From: Winogradskyella pacifica
GTDB lineage: Bacteria > Bacteroidota > Bacteroidia > Flavobacteriales > Flavobacteriaceae
DNA: 64,000 nucleotides
Reading direction: 5' to 3'
Assembly: GCF_013403915.1 (NCBI RefSeq)
Contig: NZ_JABFDI010000011.1
Span: 1 to 64,000 of the forward strand
The position numbers and the translations under genes are program-made. The notes below the pieces were generated by a model, which ran no database searches, was not told the origin of the DNA, and saw only the letters and a program-made list of their open reading frames with translations. This document shows positions 1-8,206 of this stretch, piece after piece; position 1 is the stretch's first letter; the number at the start of each line of letters is the position of its first letter.

Positions 1-142
1 GCACAGTTTAGAGGTGTTAAAAATATAGAATTTTTCCTTTTTAGATTAACAACCATTTTTGCTTAAACACAACTTTTGGTCTTGATCCATGCTCTCTCTC
101 AACAATTTTCAAATTTGTTATATTATATATACTTATAAAACA

Positions 143-174
143 CAAAAAAGCCTCAACATAAATGTTAAGGCTTC
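143..174 (-). terminator. Rho-independent terminator of the tRNA unit
   Basis: On the minus strand a stem AAGCCTTAACAT pairs imperfectly with ATGTTGAGGCTT and is followed by a T run. It begins 4 nt after the 3' end of the tRNA-Arg gene, so it most likely ends the Ser-Pro-Arg tRNA transcript. Confidence 0.75.
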
Positions 175-177
175 TTG

Positions 178-251
<74 letters not shown>

Positions 252-285
252 ATTCCAGAGTAAAACTCTAAAAATTCAATAAAAG

Positions 286-360
286 TCGGGGTGGCAGGAT
301 TCGAACCTGCGGCCTCCACGTCCCAAACGTGGCGCGATAACCGGGCTACGCTACACCCCG
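286..360 (-). tRNA. tRNA-Pro (anticodon TGG)
   Basis: Minus-strand cloverleaf with acceptor CGGGGTG/CACCCCG, anticodon arm CCACG-TTTGGGA-CGTGG giving anticodon TGG, and T-arm GCAGG-TTCGAAT-CCTGC. Discriminator A. It is the middle gene of the tRNA cluster. Confidence 0.96.
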
Positions 361-412
361 AATTGGTTATCATTAATATTACTAACAGTCGCATATGCTG
401 CAGTAAATTTTG

Positions 413-501
413 CGGAGAGACAGGGATTCGAACCCTGGGTAAGTGTTTCCACCTACGACGATTTAGCAAACCGCTCCTTTCGGCCACTCAGGCACCTCTC
501 C
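413..501 (-). tRNA. tRNA-Ser (anticodon GCT)
   Basis: Minus-strand class II tRNA of 89 nt with a long variable arm. Acceptor GGAGAGG pairs with TCTCTCC, the anticodon loop TTGCTAA gives GCT (reads AGC/AGT), and the T-arm is CAGGG-TTCGAAT-CCCTG. Discriminator G. It is the first gene of the unit, about 35 nt from the promoter. Confidence 0.96.
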
Positions 502-536
502 AATAAGCAAAAGAACATTCTCTTTAAATGCGGATG

Positions 537-567
537 CAAATGTAACTTAACATTTTAAAGAACGCAA
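537..567 (-). promoter_or_regulatory. Bacteroidota-type promoter of the tRNA cluster
   Basis: On the minus strand TTG (565-567) is followed after 20 nt by TACATTTG (544-537). This matches the known Bacteroidota housekeeping sigma pattern TTG-N19..21-TAnnTTTG. It lies just upstream of tRNA-Ser and nothing else on that strand needs it. Confidence 0.6.
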
Positions 568-640
568 CAATTTTTTTGAGTTTTTTTAAAAAATTATTGG
601 AATAATTTACATCGCATATTTAAGTGTATATTTATCAGAG

Positions 641-674
641 AGATATAAGAATTGTGTTGAAATTTCTTATATCT
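641..674. repeat. Perfect 11-bp inverted repeat upstream of the orphan ORF
   Basis: AGATATAAGAA at 641-651 and its exact reverse complement at 664-674 enclose a 12-nt loop. It lies about 50 bp upstream of the ORF at 726 and could be an operator or an RNA hairpin. There is no T run, so it is not an obvious terminator. Confidence 0.55.
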
Positions 675-1365
675 ATTTAGTGTTTGTTTTATTAAAGTGA
701 CCATTTATAAATTCTAAAGTGTTAAATGTCTAGTTATAAAAAAGATAGAGCGTTTACAGATTACGTGCATAAACATATTGCACTACCTAATATTTATAAA
801 CGCATTGATTGGCAAGAGGTTAGGTTAAAAAAGAGCTACGCTAAATTTATTGACATGACGGACGGTATTGATTACATTTTTAGAAATGGAAATGCTATAA
901 AAAGTGTACAAGAACGTTTTAGAGAAGAAAAATATAAAACCTTCAACGATTTTACAATTCGTTATAGACGCGATAAAAATAAACATGAGGATCGTAAAGA
1001 ATCTGAATATTTTAAAATGAAGGCGCATTATTTTACTTATGGTATTTTAAATTGCTCTAAAAAAGAAGTAAGCAAATCTTCAGAATTTTTGAAATATGCC
1101 ATTATCGACCTAAAAAAAGTATATGAAAAGTTAGATTCTGGCGCTATATTTATTTCTGATAATGGCCAGAATAAATGTCGAATTATAAATAATAACCGAT
1201 TAGAATGTCCTGTGAAATATAATTCAGATGGATCGTCCTCATTCTTTCCTGTTGATATTTCATTCTTGGTTAAACTTTGGGGAGGTGATATGGTTGTTGT
1301 TCAAGACGGATTTCTGTGACTGAAGAAATGAATACTAACTAGATAATAAAATGATATAAGAATTG
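642..1365. repeat. 13-bp direct repeats flanking the orphan ORF
   Basis: GATATAAGAATTG occurs at 642-654 and again at 1353-1365 in the same orientation. The two copies bracket the single ORF at 726-1319, and the right copy abuts the stop codon of the convergent methyltransferase gene. The arrangement resembles a duplication or site-specific insertion flank, but no recombinase is visible. Confidence 0.5.
726..1319 (+). CDS. Hypothetical protein, possible PD-(D/E)XK nuclease fold
   Basis: A 197-aa cytoplasmic protein with no signal peptide or membrane segment; I do not recognise a named family. Residues about 44-80 read DGIDYIF followed by SVQERFR and FTIRYRRD, then an E-rich helix with YFKMKAHYFTYGI. 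This order (Asp on one strand, Q/E-x-R/K on the next, a polar helix after it) resembles degenerate PD-(D/E)XK nucleases; that is inference from pattern only. It stands alone between the divergent tRNA cluster and a convergent methyltransferase gene, is flanked by 13-bp direct repeats, and has an inverted repeat upstream. Start ATG at 726 is the first in frame. Confidence 0.6.
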   Translation: MSSYKKDRAFTDYVHKHIALPNIYKRIDWQEVRLKKSYAKFIDMTDGIDYIFRNGNAIKSVQERFREEKYKTFNDFTIRYRRDKNKHEDRKESEYFKMKAHYFTYGILNCSKKEVSKSSEFLKYAIIDLKKVYEKLDSGAIFISDNGQNKCRIINNNRLECPVKYNSDGSSSFFPVDISFLVKLWGGDMVVVQDGFL

Positions 1366-2547
1366 CTAATATACTTTAGAGCAAATAATAATAATTTTAG
1401 AATCATTACAATCTGTAGTGAAAAAGAGATAGCTATTTCCACCATCCTTAACTTTTAGTTTTTTACGAATATCGCTTACAGAAAGCGGAAAGTTTCGAGT
1501 GGTGATGTTTGCTTTCGAGATTTTTTCTTTTGAGAATGTTTTTTTGTTGAATGGTAGGATCTTTTCAATTATAAATCGTCTACCCGGAAAATCTATAAGT
1601 GTCTCAGAAGTGTATAAATGCGAGTGTTTGTGTAACTTGTCTACATTAAGAAGCGCACTAACCGAATTAAAACTACCCGATTTTAAAACAGCAGCATTGG
1701 GTTCGTATAGATAGGTGAGGGGCTCATTGTAAGTTGCTATGGCTTCAGACTCATTGTTGAAATTAAAATTGAAATCTTGAGATTTATCTTTTTGTAAATT
1801 CACTGTTTTTACTAAAACGTTACCGTTATAATTACGCTCTAAGGTCCATAATAACTCTTTAACCTCATTGTTAACGGCCACAACATGAATTTCTTTTACA
1901 TAATTTAAATCAGAAAGTGTCGCCGATAAATCCAATAATGGCGAGGTTTTAATCATCACATTCTTAGCATATTTTAGAAATAAATCTTGATATGTTTTTA
2001 TGTTTGGTTCGCAATCTGAAAGTAGAAAGACTTTTTGCTTTGAATCGTCACGACGCGATGGATCCACATAAATCCAATCTAGCGGCGTATTAATGTGTTT
2101 TAAAGCTTTGATTCCATTTTCGTTAATGCAGATAATATTAGTAATATTGAGCGCTTCTATGTTGTGTTTTACAAGTTCGGATAATTCAGAATTAATTTCA
2201 CAATGGGTAACATGGTTTACTTGTTTTGAAAAATAATAAGCATCAACTCCAAATCCTCCTGTGAGGTCAATTAACGAATTTCCAGATACCAAGCTTGCTT
2301 TAAATTCAGCAGTTAGTTCTGAAGAGGTTTGTTCAATATTTAACCTGTTAGGGTAGTATATATTTTGTGTTGTAAACCACGTTGGTAGTTTCCTATGGCA
2401 CCGTTTTTTCGCTTCAATTTGTTCTATGATTAATTTTGAATCTACCGATTCAAAAGGAATACCTTTTAATAATAAAGCAGAAGTGTCTGAATTTATATTG
2501 TCGTTTATAAAATCTTGAATTTCGATATTTAGCAGTGTCTTATTCAA
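1366..2547 (-). CDS. THUMP-like domain class I SAM methyltransferase (PG_1098 type)
   Basis: A 393-aa protein with a Rossmann methyltransferase core. Motif I is LIDLTGGFGVDAYYF (about residues 92-106), followed by an acidic CEIN for the SAM ribose and DWIYVDPSRRD near residue 160 as the catalytic motif IV region. The C-terminal part matches what I know as the PG_1098 ferredoxin-like plus THUMP-like domain arrangement, widespread in Bacteroidota and presumed to act on RNA. The exact substrate is not known to me. It lies 7 nt downstream of the permease gene on the same strand, suggesting co-transcription. Its stop codon touches the right 13-bp direct repeat. Confidence 0.85.
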   Translation of the reverse strand: MNKTLLNIEIQDFINDNINSDTSALLLKGIPFESVDSKLIIEQIEAKKRCHRKLPTWFTTQNIYYPNRLNIEQTSSELTAEFKASLVSGNSLIDLTGGFGVDAYYFSKQVNHVTHCEINSELSELVKHNIEALNITNIICINENGIKALKHINTPLDWIYVDPSRRDDSKQKVFLLSDCEPNIKTYQDLFLKYAKNVMIKTSPLLDLSATLSDLNYVKEIHVVAVNNEVKELLWTLERNYNGNVLVKTVNLQKDKSQDFNFNFNNESEAIATYNEPLTYLYEPNAAVLKSGSFNSVSALLNVDKLHKHSHLYTSETLIDFPGRRFIIEKILPFNKKTFSKEKISKANITTRNFPLSVSDIRKKLKVKDGGNSYLFFTTDCNDSKIIIICSKVY

Positions 2548-2554
2548 TTTAAAA

Positions 2555-3643
2555 CTATAGGTTTTTGGTGAACTTCTGAACGATGTTATAATCCGATAAG
2601 AACTCTTTTAAAATTACTTTTATTGCTGTGTAAGTCGGTATCGCTACAATCATTCCTACAACACCAAATAAAATGCCTGCTATGATGATTACTAAGAAGA
2701 TTTCTAACGGATGAGATTTTACACTTTTAGAAAAAATGTAAGGCTGACTAAAGAAATTGTCTACCAATTGTGCAAAAATAAAACCAATCATCACATAGGT
2801 GGTTTTTGGTAAAATCACTTCGCTAAAGCTTTCTCCTAAATTGCTAGACATACTTAATAAAAGCATTAAAAATCCACTAACTAATGGCCCAACATAAGGC
2901 ACAAGATTAAGAAGTGCACATAAAAATGCGATAACAATAGCATTATCAATTCCAAAGACTAGTAAGACAATAGTGTATATTACGAATAAGATTAAAATTT
3001 GAAATATAAGACCTACAAAATAACGTGATAGTAAATCTTTAATGGTTGTAATTGAGCGCTTAGAACGCTCTTCGTTTCCGCTGGGAATAAATGTCATTAA
3101 ACCATCTTCAAACAACTTACTGTCTTTTAAAAAGAAGAATGAAATAAAGAGTACGGAGAACAGTCCGATGCTAAAACTGCCTAAGCCGCTAATAAAGCTA
3201 TTTAAAAAGTCTGGTATAATAGCAAAATCGAGTTTTGAAAGTAAATGTGAATCTTCTATAGATTGTTCAATATCAATATTGTTAAACTGAAAGTAGGTGA
3301 TAATTTGATCATAAAGATTTTCAATATTACCTTGTAGTTGTTCAATATTTAATAAGGCTAAATTATGACCTTGCTCAATTATTAATGGTATAAATAATCC
3401 TATAAGACCGACTAATATCCCTAGAAGTAAAACCATTGTGGTAACCACAGCAATGGTATTGTTAAATTTTAATCGCTCTCTTAAAAATAGTATAATTGGT
3501 CGGCCTATTAATGAAATAACAACAGCAAGAGCGATGTAAACAATAACAGATTGAATTTTAAATAAGAAATATAACACCAAAATTACAGCTAGAACAACCC
3601 CTAAAGCTCGTAAAATACCGTTGGCTATGATTTTTGAATTCAT
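2555..3643 (-). CDS. AI-2E transporter family (PF01594) inner-membrane protein
   Basis: A 362-aa polytopic protein with about eight hydrophobic segments: two near the N-terminus (about 10-55), one at 60-85, and a C-terminal group from about 190 to 345. The loop with LVPYVGP and the final GPLVSG/GMIVAIPTYTAIK region are typical of the AI-2E/YdiK/PerM family. Members transport autoinducer-2 in E. coli TqsA, but most, including PerM-type proteins, have unproven or ion-transport roles, so the name should not be read as quorum sensing here. The following methyltransferase gene starts 7 nt after this stop. Confidence 0.88.
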   Translation of the reverse strand: MNSKIIANGILRALGVVLAVILVLYFLFKIQSVIVYIALAVVISLIGRPIILFLRERLKFNNTIAVVTTMVLLLGILVGLIGLFIPLIIEQGHNLALLNIEQLQGNIENLYDQIITYFQFNNIDIEQSIEDSHLLSKLDFAIIPDFLNSFISGLGSFSIGLFSVLFISFFFLKDSKLFEDGLMTFIPSGNEERSKRSITTIKDLLSRYFVGLIFQILILFVIYTIVLLVFGIDNAIVIAFLCALLNLVPYVGPLVSGFLMLLLSMSSNLGESFSEVILPKTTYVMIGFIFAQLVDNFFSQPYIFSKSVKSHPLEIFLVIIIAGILFGVVGMIVAIPTYTAIKVILKEFLSDYNIVQKFTKNL

Positions 3644-3774
3644 GTGTTTGTATTTATTGTTTTAATAGGACACATGTTGTTCGCTATTAATAGTCTGCTT
3701 GATTGAAATTGCGTTTAGCAGGCTCGTTTCATGCGATAAATATACTTAAAGATGTTGAGATTAAATGTTTCAAT

Positions 3775-4284
3775 CTAAATAGCATTCAATTGTTTTGTGA
3801 TTTCATAAAGGGCAATACTAGTAGCTTGGACAACATTCATGCTGCTATTATTTCCAAACATATTAATATGAACGATAGCATCTACTTGTTCTAAAATAGC
3901 CTCAGATACTCCAAAATTTTCATCACCTAAAATTAACGCAATGGGTTGGTTGGTTTGAAGTTTAAATTCGGTTATGGGCTGACTGTTTTCTGAAATTTCT
4001 AAAGCAATGAGATAGTAGTTATTTGCCTTTAAAGTTTTTACTTGTGTTTCAATAGCGTCTTCTATACTATAATCAACATACTTTTCAGTAGAACGAGACG
4101 TCTTTGTCATCCGTTTACCTAATGGAATATCTGACCCACAAAAAATGAGTTTTTCAATACCAAAAGCATCTGCAATTCTGAATAGACTCCCAATATTTGG
4201 AGCATTGGTAACATTATCGCAAACTACTGTAATAGGAAATGTTTGTTTTTTGAAATTGGAATTGTAGTGGTTTAACTGGCTCAA
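3775..4284 (-). CDS. TrmH/SpoU family RNA 2'-O-methyltransferase
   Basis: A 169-aa SPOUT enzyme, the length of a catalytic domain without an N-terminal substrate-binding extension. All three SpoU motifs are visible: NAPNIGSLFRIADAFG (about 27-42), LILGDENFGV (about 117-126) and SMNVVQATSIALYE near the C-terminus. Members methylate a ribose 2'-OH in tRNA or rRNA using SAM through a trefoil knot. Which nucleotide is modified cannot be read from the sequence. It follows a small secreted-protein gene on the same strand and precedes the AI-2E-type permease after about 130 nt. Confidence 0.92.
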   Translation of the reverse strand: MSQLNHYNSNFKKQTFPITVVCDNVTNAPNIGSLFRIADAFGIEKLIFCGSDIPLGKRMTKTSRSTEKYVDYSIEDAIETQVKTLKANNYYLIALEISENSQPITEFKLQTNQPIALILGDENFGVSEAILEQVDAIVHINMFGNNSSMNVVQATSIALYEITKQLNAI

Positions 4285-4317
4285 AAGTTAGGTTTAAAAT
4301 TTTATTGAAAGGCTTAA

Positions 4318-4524
4318 TCAATTAATGTGAGTTGCATTTCCGCAATTATATATTGAATGATATGAATGTCCGAAGCAACATGTTATTCCTTTAGGACATT
4401 CAGCATGAAAGTTAGATAAGCCAGCGGAGTAGGTATGACTATTTATAGACTCCATAGACTGAAACGTAAAAGCAAGAACTAATAACGCAGCTGCTATTTT
4501 ATATGGTATTGAAAACTTTTTCAT
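4318..4524 (-). CDS. Small secreted cysteine-containing protein, unknown function
   Basis: A 68-aa protein starting MKKFSIPYKIAAALLVLAF, a plausible Sec signal peptide, followed by a short mature part with four cysteines (C-x5-CC and a later C) and several histidines. I do not recognise a family. The Cys/His content could allow disulfides or metal binding, but nothing proves it. The 50-nt leader carries two 12-bp direct repeats 21 bp apart. It lies downstream of the DUF4159 gene on the same strand. Confidence 0.55.
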   Translation of the reverse strand: MKKFSIPYKIAAALLVLAFTFQSMESINSHTYSAGLSNFHAECPKGITCCFGHSYHSIYNCGNATHIN

Positions 4525-4534
4525 GACTATTTAG

Positions 4535-4567
4535 TCTTTGTTCTAAGCTCTTTTATCTTTGTTCTAA
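4535..4567. repeat. Two 12-bp direct repeats, 21-bp period
   Basis: TCTTTGTTCTAA occurs at 4535-4546 and 4556-4567. The 21-bp register equals about two helical turns, and the pair lies in the leader of the small secreted ORF, as tandem operator half-sites often do. Confidence 0.5.
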
Positions 4568-4574
4568 ATAAAAA

Positions 4575-5216
4575 TTAATTCTCAAAAGCATACTTCAGAA
4601 TGTTAGCACCCATTTTTAGTGCTTTCTCTCTGACATCTTCCGGGTCATTATGTACTTCTTGGTCTTCCCAACCATCTCCTAAATCACTTTCAAGAGTAAA
4701 TAATAATACCAATCTACTATCTTGAAAAATCCCAAAAGCTTGAGGCGCTTTACCGTCGTGCTCATGGATTTTAGGTAAACCATTTGGAAATTCAAATGCC
4801 GAACTAAATATTTTGTGGTCCTTAGGAATTTCGATTAATTCATTGTTTGGAAATACTTTCTTCAGTTCTCTAGTGATGTAAGGTTCCATTCCATAATTGT
4901 CATCAATATGAAGAAACCCACCAGAAATGAGATAATTCCTTAAATTTTCAGCATCATCATCACTAAAAAACACATTACCATGACCCGTCATGTGTAAAAA
5001 AGGAAACTGAAAAACATCAATACTTCCTGCTTCTACAGTTTGAATACTTTCGTTGATGTTAGTGTCAATATTATCATTACAATACTTTACTAAATTTGGT
5101 AAAGCCGTTGGATTACTGTACCAATCGCCTCCTCCTTTATATTTTAGGATGGCGACATCTTGGGAAAACAAGAAGAGGGAAAAGAGAGAAAAGAAAAGAG
5201 AAAAAAGTACTTTCAT
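4575..5216 (-). CDS. DUF4159 domain secreted protein
   Basis: I place the start at the ATG at 5216 (a longer form begins at 5255), because MKVLFSLFFSLFSLFLFSQ is a clear Sec signal peptide; this leaves a 1-nt gap to the rsmE stop. The mature part, beginning DVAILKYKGGGDWYSNPTAL, with LHMTGHGNVFFSDDDAENLR and GGFLHIDDNYG, matches the DUF4159 domain, a class-I-glutamine-amidotransferase-like fold of unknown activity. About 213 aa, near the usual length. It appears to be the last gene of a translationally coupled ppiC-like/rsmE/DUF4159 unit. No enzymatic role is established. Confidence 0.85.
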   Translation of the reverse strand: MKVLFSLFFSLFSLFLFSQDVAILKYKGGGDWYSNPTALPNLVKYCNDNIDTNINESIQTVEAGSIDVFQFPFLHMTGHGNVFFSDDDAENLRNYLISGGFLHIDDNYGMEPYITRELKKVFPNNELIEIPKDHKIFSSAFEFPNGLPKIHEHDGKAPQAFGIFQDSRLVLLFTLESDLGDGWEDQEVHNDPEDVREKALKMGANILKYAFEN

Positions 5217-5217
5217 A

Positions 5218-5922
5218 TTATTCATTAGTATATGCCACAGAATGGCAAGCTGCAATAGCGGCCGTTTCTGTTCTTAAGCGTGTCTCACCCAAAGTTACGG
5301 GAATAAAATGGTGCTCCAAGGCCATTTCGATTTCTTTAACGCTAAAGTCTCCTTCTGGTCCAATTAAAATGATACAATCTGATGCTGTTTTTAATTGCGA
5401 TTTTAAAGATTTTTTATCTGTTTCTTCACAATGAGCAATAAAAATCTGATCTGTAAAATCTTGATTCATGAAGTCTTTAAAAGCGACTGGAGCATTTAAT
5501 TTTGGTAAATAAGATTGCAGCGATTGTTTCATTGCGGACTGAATGATTTTTTCAAAACGTTCGGTCTTCACCACTTTACGTTCGCTATGATCGCAAATGA
5601 TAGGGGTAATGGTTTCTACACCCATCTCTGTTGCTTTTTCTAAAAACCACTCGTACCTGTCGTTCATTTTTGTTGGAGCAACAGCTAAATGTAAATTATA
5701 ACCTCTTTTAGGTTGTAGGCTTTTAGAAGTAATAGCAACCGTGCAATGTTTCTGATCTGCGAATGTGATTTCTGCAGTAAACAACCAACCATTTCCATTG
5801 GTGATATGCAACGTGTCACCAATAGTTTTGCGTAAAACTTTTGCGATATGCCTGCTTTCATCTTTGTCAAAACTAAAGCTTGTATCGTTTTCAGAAATAT
5901 TTGGATTGTAAAATAATTGCAT
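5218..5922 (-). CDS. rsmE: 16S rRNA (uracil-1498-N3)-methyltransferase RsmE
   Basis: A 234-aa SPOUT methyltransferase of typical length. It shows the N-terminal PUA-like part with HIAKVLR (25-31), the conserved EKATEMGV (95-102) and ER-x2-K region, and the knot motifs IGPEGDF (187-193) and LGETRLRTETA (211-221). The enzyme methylates N3 of U1498 in helix 44 of 16S rRNA using SAM. Its ATG overlaps the preceding stop codon by one base (TAATG), so translation is probably coupled to the PpiC-like gene, and the DUF4159 gene starts one nucleotide after it ends. Confidence 0.96.
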   Translation of the reverse strand: MQLFYNPNISENDTSFSFDKDESRHIAKVLRKTIGDTLHITNGNGWLFTAEITFADQKHCTVAITSKSLQPKRGYNLHLAVAPTKMNDRYEWFLEKATEMGVETITPIICDHSERKVVKTERFEKIIQSAMKQSLQSYLPKLNAPVAFKDFMNQDFTDQIFIAHCEETDKKSLKSQLKTASDCIILIGPEGDFSVKEIEMALEHHFIPVTLGETRLRTETAAIAACHSVAYTNE

Positions 5923-6554
5923 TATTCAATATCTTCAGTGAATTTTAAGACTGTAATCTCTTCAATTGGTGTTCTGTTTTCGGTTTTAAGAACTAAATAA
6001 TATTTTTTATTTTCAACATCGTCGATAGGAAAAACATCTCCGATGTCATGATTTTCATGTATTGCCACAGCATCAAAAGCAAGAGGCATATCACCAGCTT
6101 TTATCCATCCGGTATCACCTTTTGTTTTTGCTGTATTTCCAGAAGAGTGGTGCTTTGCTAAATCTTTAAACTTATAGCCTTGTTGGTATAATGCAAAGAC
6201 CTTCTCTCGTTTTATTTTGGCTTCTTCTTCTGAAGTTTTAAACGCATCGATTATAATAATGTCAAATTTAAAATGATCCACATCAGATTTATCTACAACT
6301 TTATAAAAGGTTTTTTTAAAGTCGGTTCTTGTTACTTTTTTTCCACCTTTAGAAAGATTAAACAGGTCGTTGGCTAATCTGGTTTTATGTTTTTCTCTAT
6401 TATATGTAGATAATTTACCTTGTTTAGGTTTGTTTTCTTTTAAAAACGCCGTTGCTTCCTCTGACGTTGAAATGGAATCGAGTTGTTTTTCAAAAGACTC
6501 TTGAGAAAAACTGAATAAAGGAATTAAAAGTAAAAGTGTAAATAAATGCTTCAT
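5922..6554 (-). CDS. Secreted PpiC/SurA-like peptidyl-prolyl isomerase domain protein
   Basis: A 210-aa exported protein with the signal peptide MKHLFTLLLLIPLFSFSQ. The C-terminal ~100 residues contain TKGDTGWIKAGDMPLAFDAV followed by a GDVFPIDDVENKKYYLVLKT strand, the layout of a parvulin (PpiC-type) rotamase domain (GDLGWF..., then a closing strand with a ligand-facing loop). The N-terminal half is helical and lysine-rich. It probably acts as a periplasmic folding helper, but active residues cannot be confirmed by eye. It is the first gene of the coupled unit with rsmE. Confidence 0.7.
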   Translation of the reverse strand: MKHLFTLLLLIPLFSFSQESFEKQLDSISTSEEATAFLKENKPKQGKLSTYNREKHKTRLANDLFNLSKGGKKVTRTDFKKTFYKVVDKSDVDHFKFDIIIIDAFKTSEEEAKIKREKVFALYQQGYKFKDLAKHHSSGNTAKTKGDTGWIKAGDMPLAFDAVAIHENHDIGDVFPIDDVENKKYYLVLKTENRTPIEEITVLKFTEDIE

Positions 6555-6857
6555 AATTTAGATTTGAATTTAGTTAGATTTTGGGGTACTGCAAAGCAAC
6601 TAAATTTTAGGTTATAATTGAAGTAAAGAATGTAAGAATATTAACAGATGTTTTAACAATTTTGAAAAATAAACTCTTTTGTAATGTGCAAAAATCTTGT
6701 AGATCTAAAAATGAGACATGAATGATGACTTCTCTCTCCAAGAATTTTATTTTTTCTGAGAATCTCTGTGTACAACTTTTTCACTGAGATACTCAGAAGT
6801 AGCGGGATAATAAAAGCTAATTGGTAAATAGTGTTTTTAAGAATATAAACTCAAAAA
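6555..6857. other. Intergenic region without recognised gene
   Basis: 303 nt between tsaD and the PpiC-like gene, both on the minus strand. I find no ORF of substance, no exact TAnnTTTG element on the minus strand and no strong hairpin. It should hold the PpiC-like/rsmE promoter and the tsaD 3' end, but I cannot point to either. Confidence 0.5.
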
Positions 6858-7880
6858 TTAAATTTTCAATCGTGCCGTAGCCATGACATCAAAATCCGAA
6901 AAATCTTTCTCTAAATATTTTAAATACCCAACAATAGCAATCATGGCAGCATTATCGGTGGTGTATTCAAACTTTGGAATATAACTCGTCCATCCAAATT
7001 TTTGTTCAGCATCTTTAAGTGCTTTTCTAATACCTGAATTCGCTGAAACGCCTCCGCCAATTGCAATATGATTTATGCCAGTTTGCTTCACAGCTAGTTT
7101 TAATTTAGCCATTAAAATTCCAACGATAGTATATTGAATAGACGCACAGATATCATTTAAGTTTTCTTCAATAAAATTAGGATTTGCTTTGACTTCGCGT
7201 TGTACAAAATAGAGAATGTTCGTTTTTAATCCTGAAAAACTGAAATTCAATCCATCAACTTTTGGTTTGGTAAATTGATACGCTTTCGGGTTTCCGAGTT
7301 GCGCACGTCTGTCAATTTCTGGTCCTGCAGGATATCCTAAGCCTAAAACTTTTCCGCTTTTATCATAAGCTTCGCCAACGGCATCATCAATAGTTTCACC
7401 TATAACTTCCATGTCAAAATGACTATTCACTTTTACAATCTGCGTGTGTCCACCAGAAATAGTCATGGCTAAAAAAGGGAAAGGTGGTTTTTTATGATCT
7501 TTTTCGTCAATAAAATGGGCTAAAATATGGGCTTGCATGTGGTTGACGTCAATCAAAGGAATATCCAACCCGTAAGCCAATGATTTGGCAAAAGAGGTGC
7601 CAACTAATAAAGAGCCCATTAACCCTGGGCCTTTAGTGAAAGCTACAGCGCTTAATTGCTCCTTTTTAATTCCAGCTTTTTCTATGGCTTGGTGTACCAC
7701 TGGTACAATGTTTTGTTGGTGCGCACGCGATGCTAATTCTGGTACAACACCACCATATTCAGCATGTATTTTCTGGTCTGCAACAACATTGCTTAGAATT
7801 TGATCGTTACATAGTATTGCTGCGCTCGTGTCATCGCAAGACGACTCAATTCCGAGGATGTAAATATTTTCTTTTTTCAT
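6858..7880 (-). CDS. tsaD: tRNA N6-adenosine threonylcarbamoyltransferase TsaD
   Basis: I choose the ATG at 7880 (MKKENIYILGIESSCDDT); an upstream in-frame ATG at 7898 would add six residues of no family likeness. The ASKHA fold is clear: GIESSCDDTSAA phosphate-binding start, the iron-binding HMQAH motif near residue 114, TISGGHTQ, and GGGVSANSGIR near the C-terminus. TsaD transfers the threonylcarbamoyl group to A37 of ANN-decoding tRNAs, working with TsaB, TsaC/Sua5 and TsaE, none of which are in the window. Length about 340 aa, as expected. Confidence 0.96.
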   Translation of the reverse strand: MKKENIYILGIESSCDDTSAAILCNDQILSNVVADQKIHAEYGGVVPELASRAHQQNIVPVVHQAIEKAGIKKEQLSAVAFTKGPGLMGSLLVGTSFAKSLAYGLDIPLIDVNHMQAHILAHFIDEKDHKKPPFPFLAMTISGGHTQIVKVNSHFDMEVIGETIDDAVGEAYDKSGKVLGLGYPAGPEIDRRAQLGNPKAYQFTKPKVDGLNFSFSGLKTNILYFVQREVKANPNFIEENLNDICASIQYTIVGILMAKLKLAVKQTGINHIAIGGGVSANSGIRKALKDAEQKFGWTSYIPKFEYTTDNAAMIAIVGYLKYLEKDFSDFDVMATARLKI

Positions 7881-8206
7881 AGTCGATATTGGGCACAATA
7901 ATTGTTAATTTTACCAGTTAAAGTCCTTTTCCTTATTTAACAACGTATTGTATGGACAAAGGTAATAAGAAATCAGACCAAATGAATTTTAAAATGGTTG
8001 ATAATAAATTTGAATTATTTTTTCTTTTTAGGATATAAAAAATCTAAGCATAGCCATAGCTACGGTTCTATTTTTTTTAATGAAATAAAAAGGAAAAAGA
8101 AACTAATTTAATCGATTATTTTGAAGTTTAATTGGTGTAAAAATTAAATCTCATAAATTCTATCAAACGGATATTCAAAATAATAGGAAAAATAGTAGCA
8201 ATTATA
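7881..8206. other. Divergent intergenic region tsaD/tamB with a long imperfect hairpin
   Basis: Between divergent tsaD and tamB. Nested complementary arms are visible: TTTCTTTTT (8021-8029) with AAAAAGAAA (8094-8102), AAAAAAT (8037-8043) with ATTTTTT (8070-8076), and a central TAGC-CATA-GCTA (8051-8062). Because the flanking genes diverge, a terminator role is unlikely. The stretch just before 8207 is also open in the tamB frame from 8141. Confidence 0.5.
7957..7964 (-). promoter_or_regulatory. Candidate -7 element for tsaD
   Basis: TACCTTTG on the minus strand exactly matches TAnnTTTG and lies about 77 nt upstream of the tsaD start. The nearest TTTG (7982-7979) is only 14 nt further upstream, shorter than the usual spacing, so the assignment is tentative. 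Confidence 0.4.

Noticed and set aside
2555-3643. Autoinducer-2 quorum-sensing exporter
   Set aside because: The AI-2E family name is not evidence of AI-2 transport, and no luxS or lsr genes are present.
5096-5434. 112-aa plus-strand frame opposite rsmE and the DUF4159 gene
   Set aside because: Antisense to two well-supported genes; low-complexity K/R/E stretch comes from the reverse complement of a signal-peptide region.
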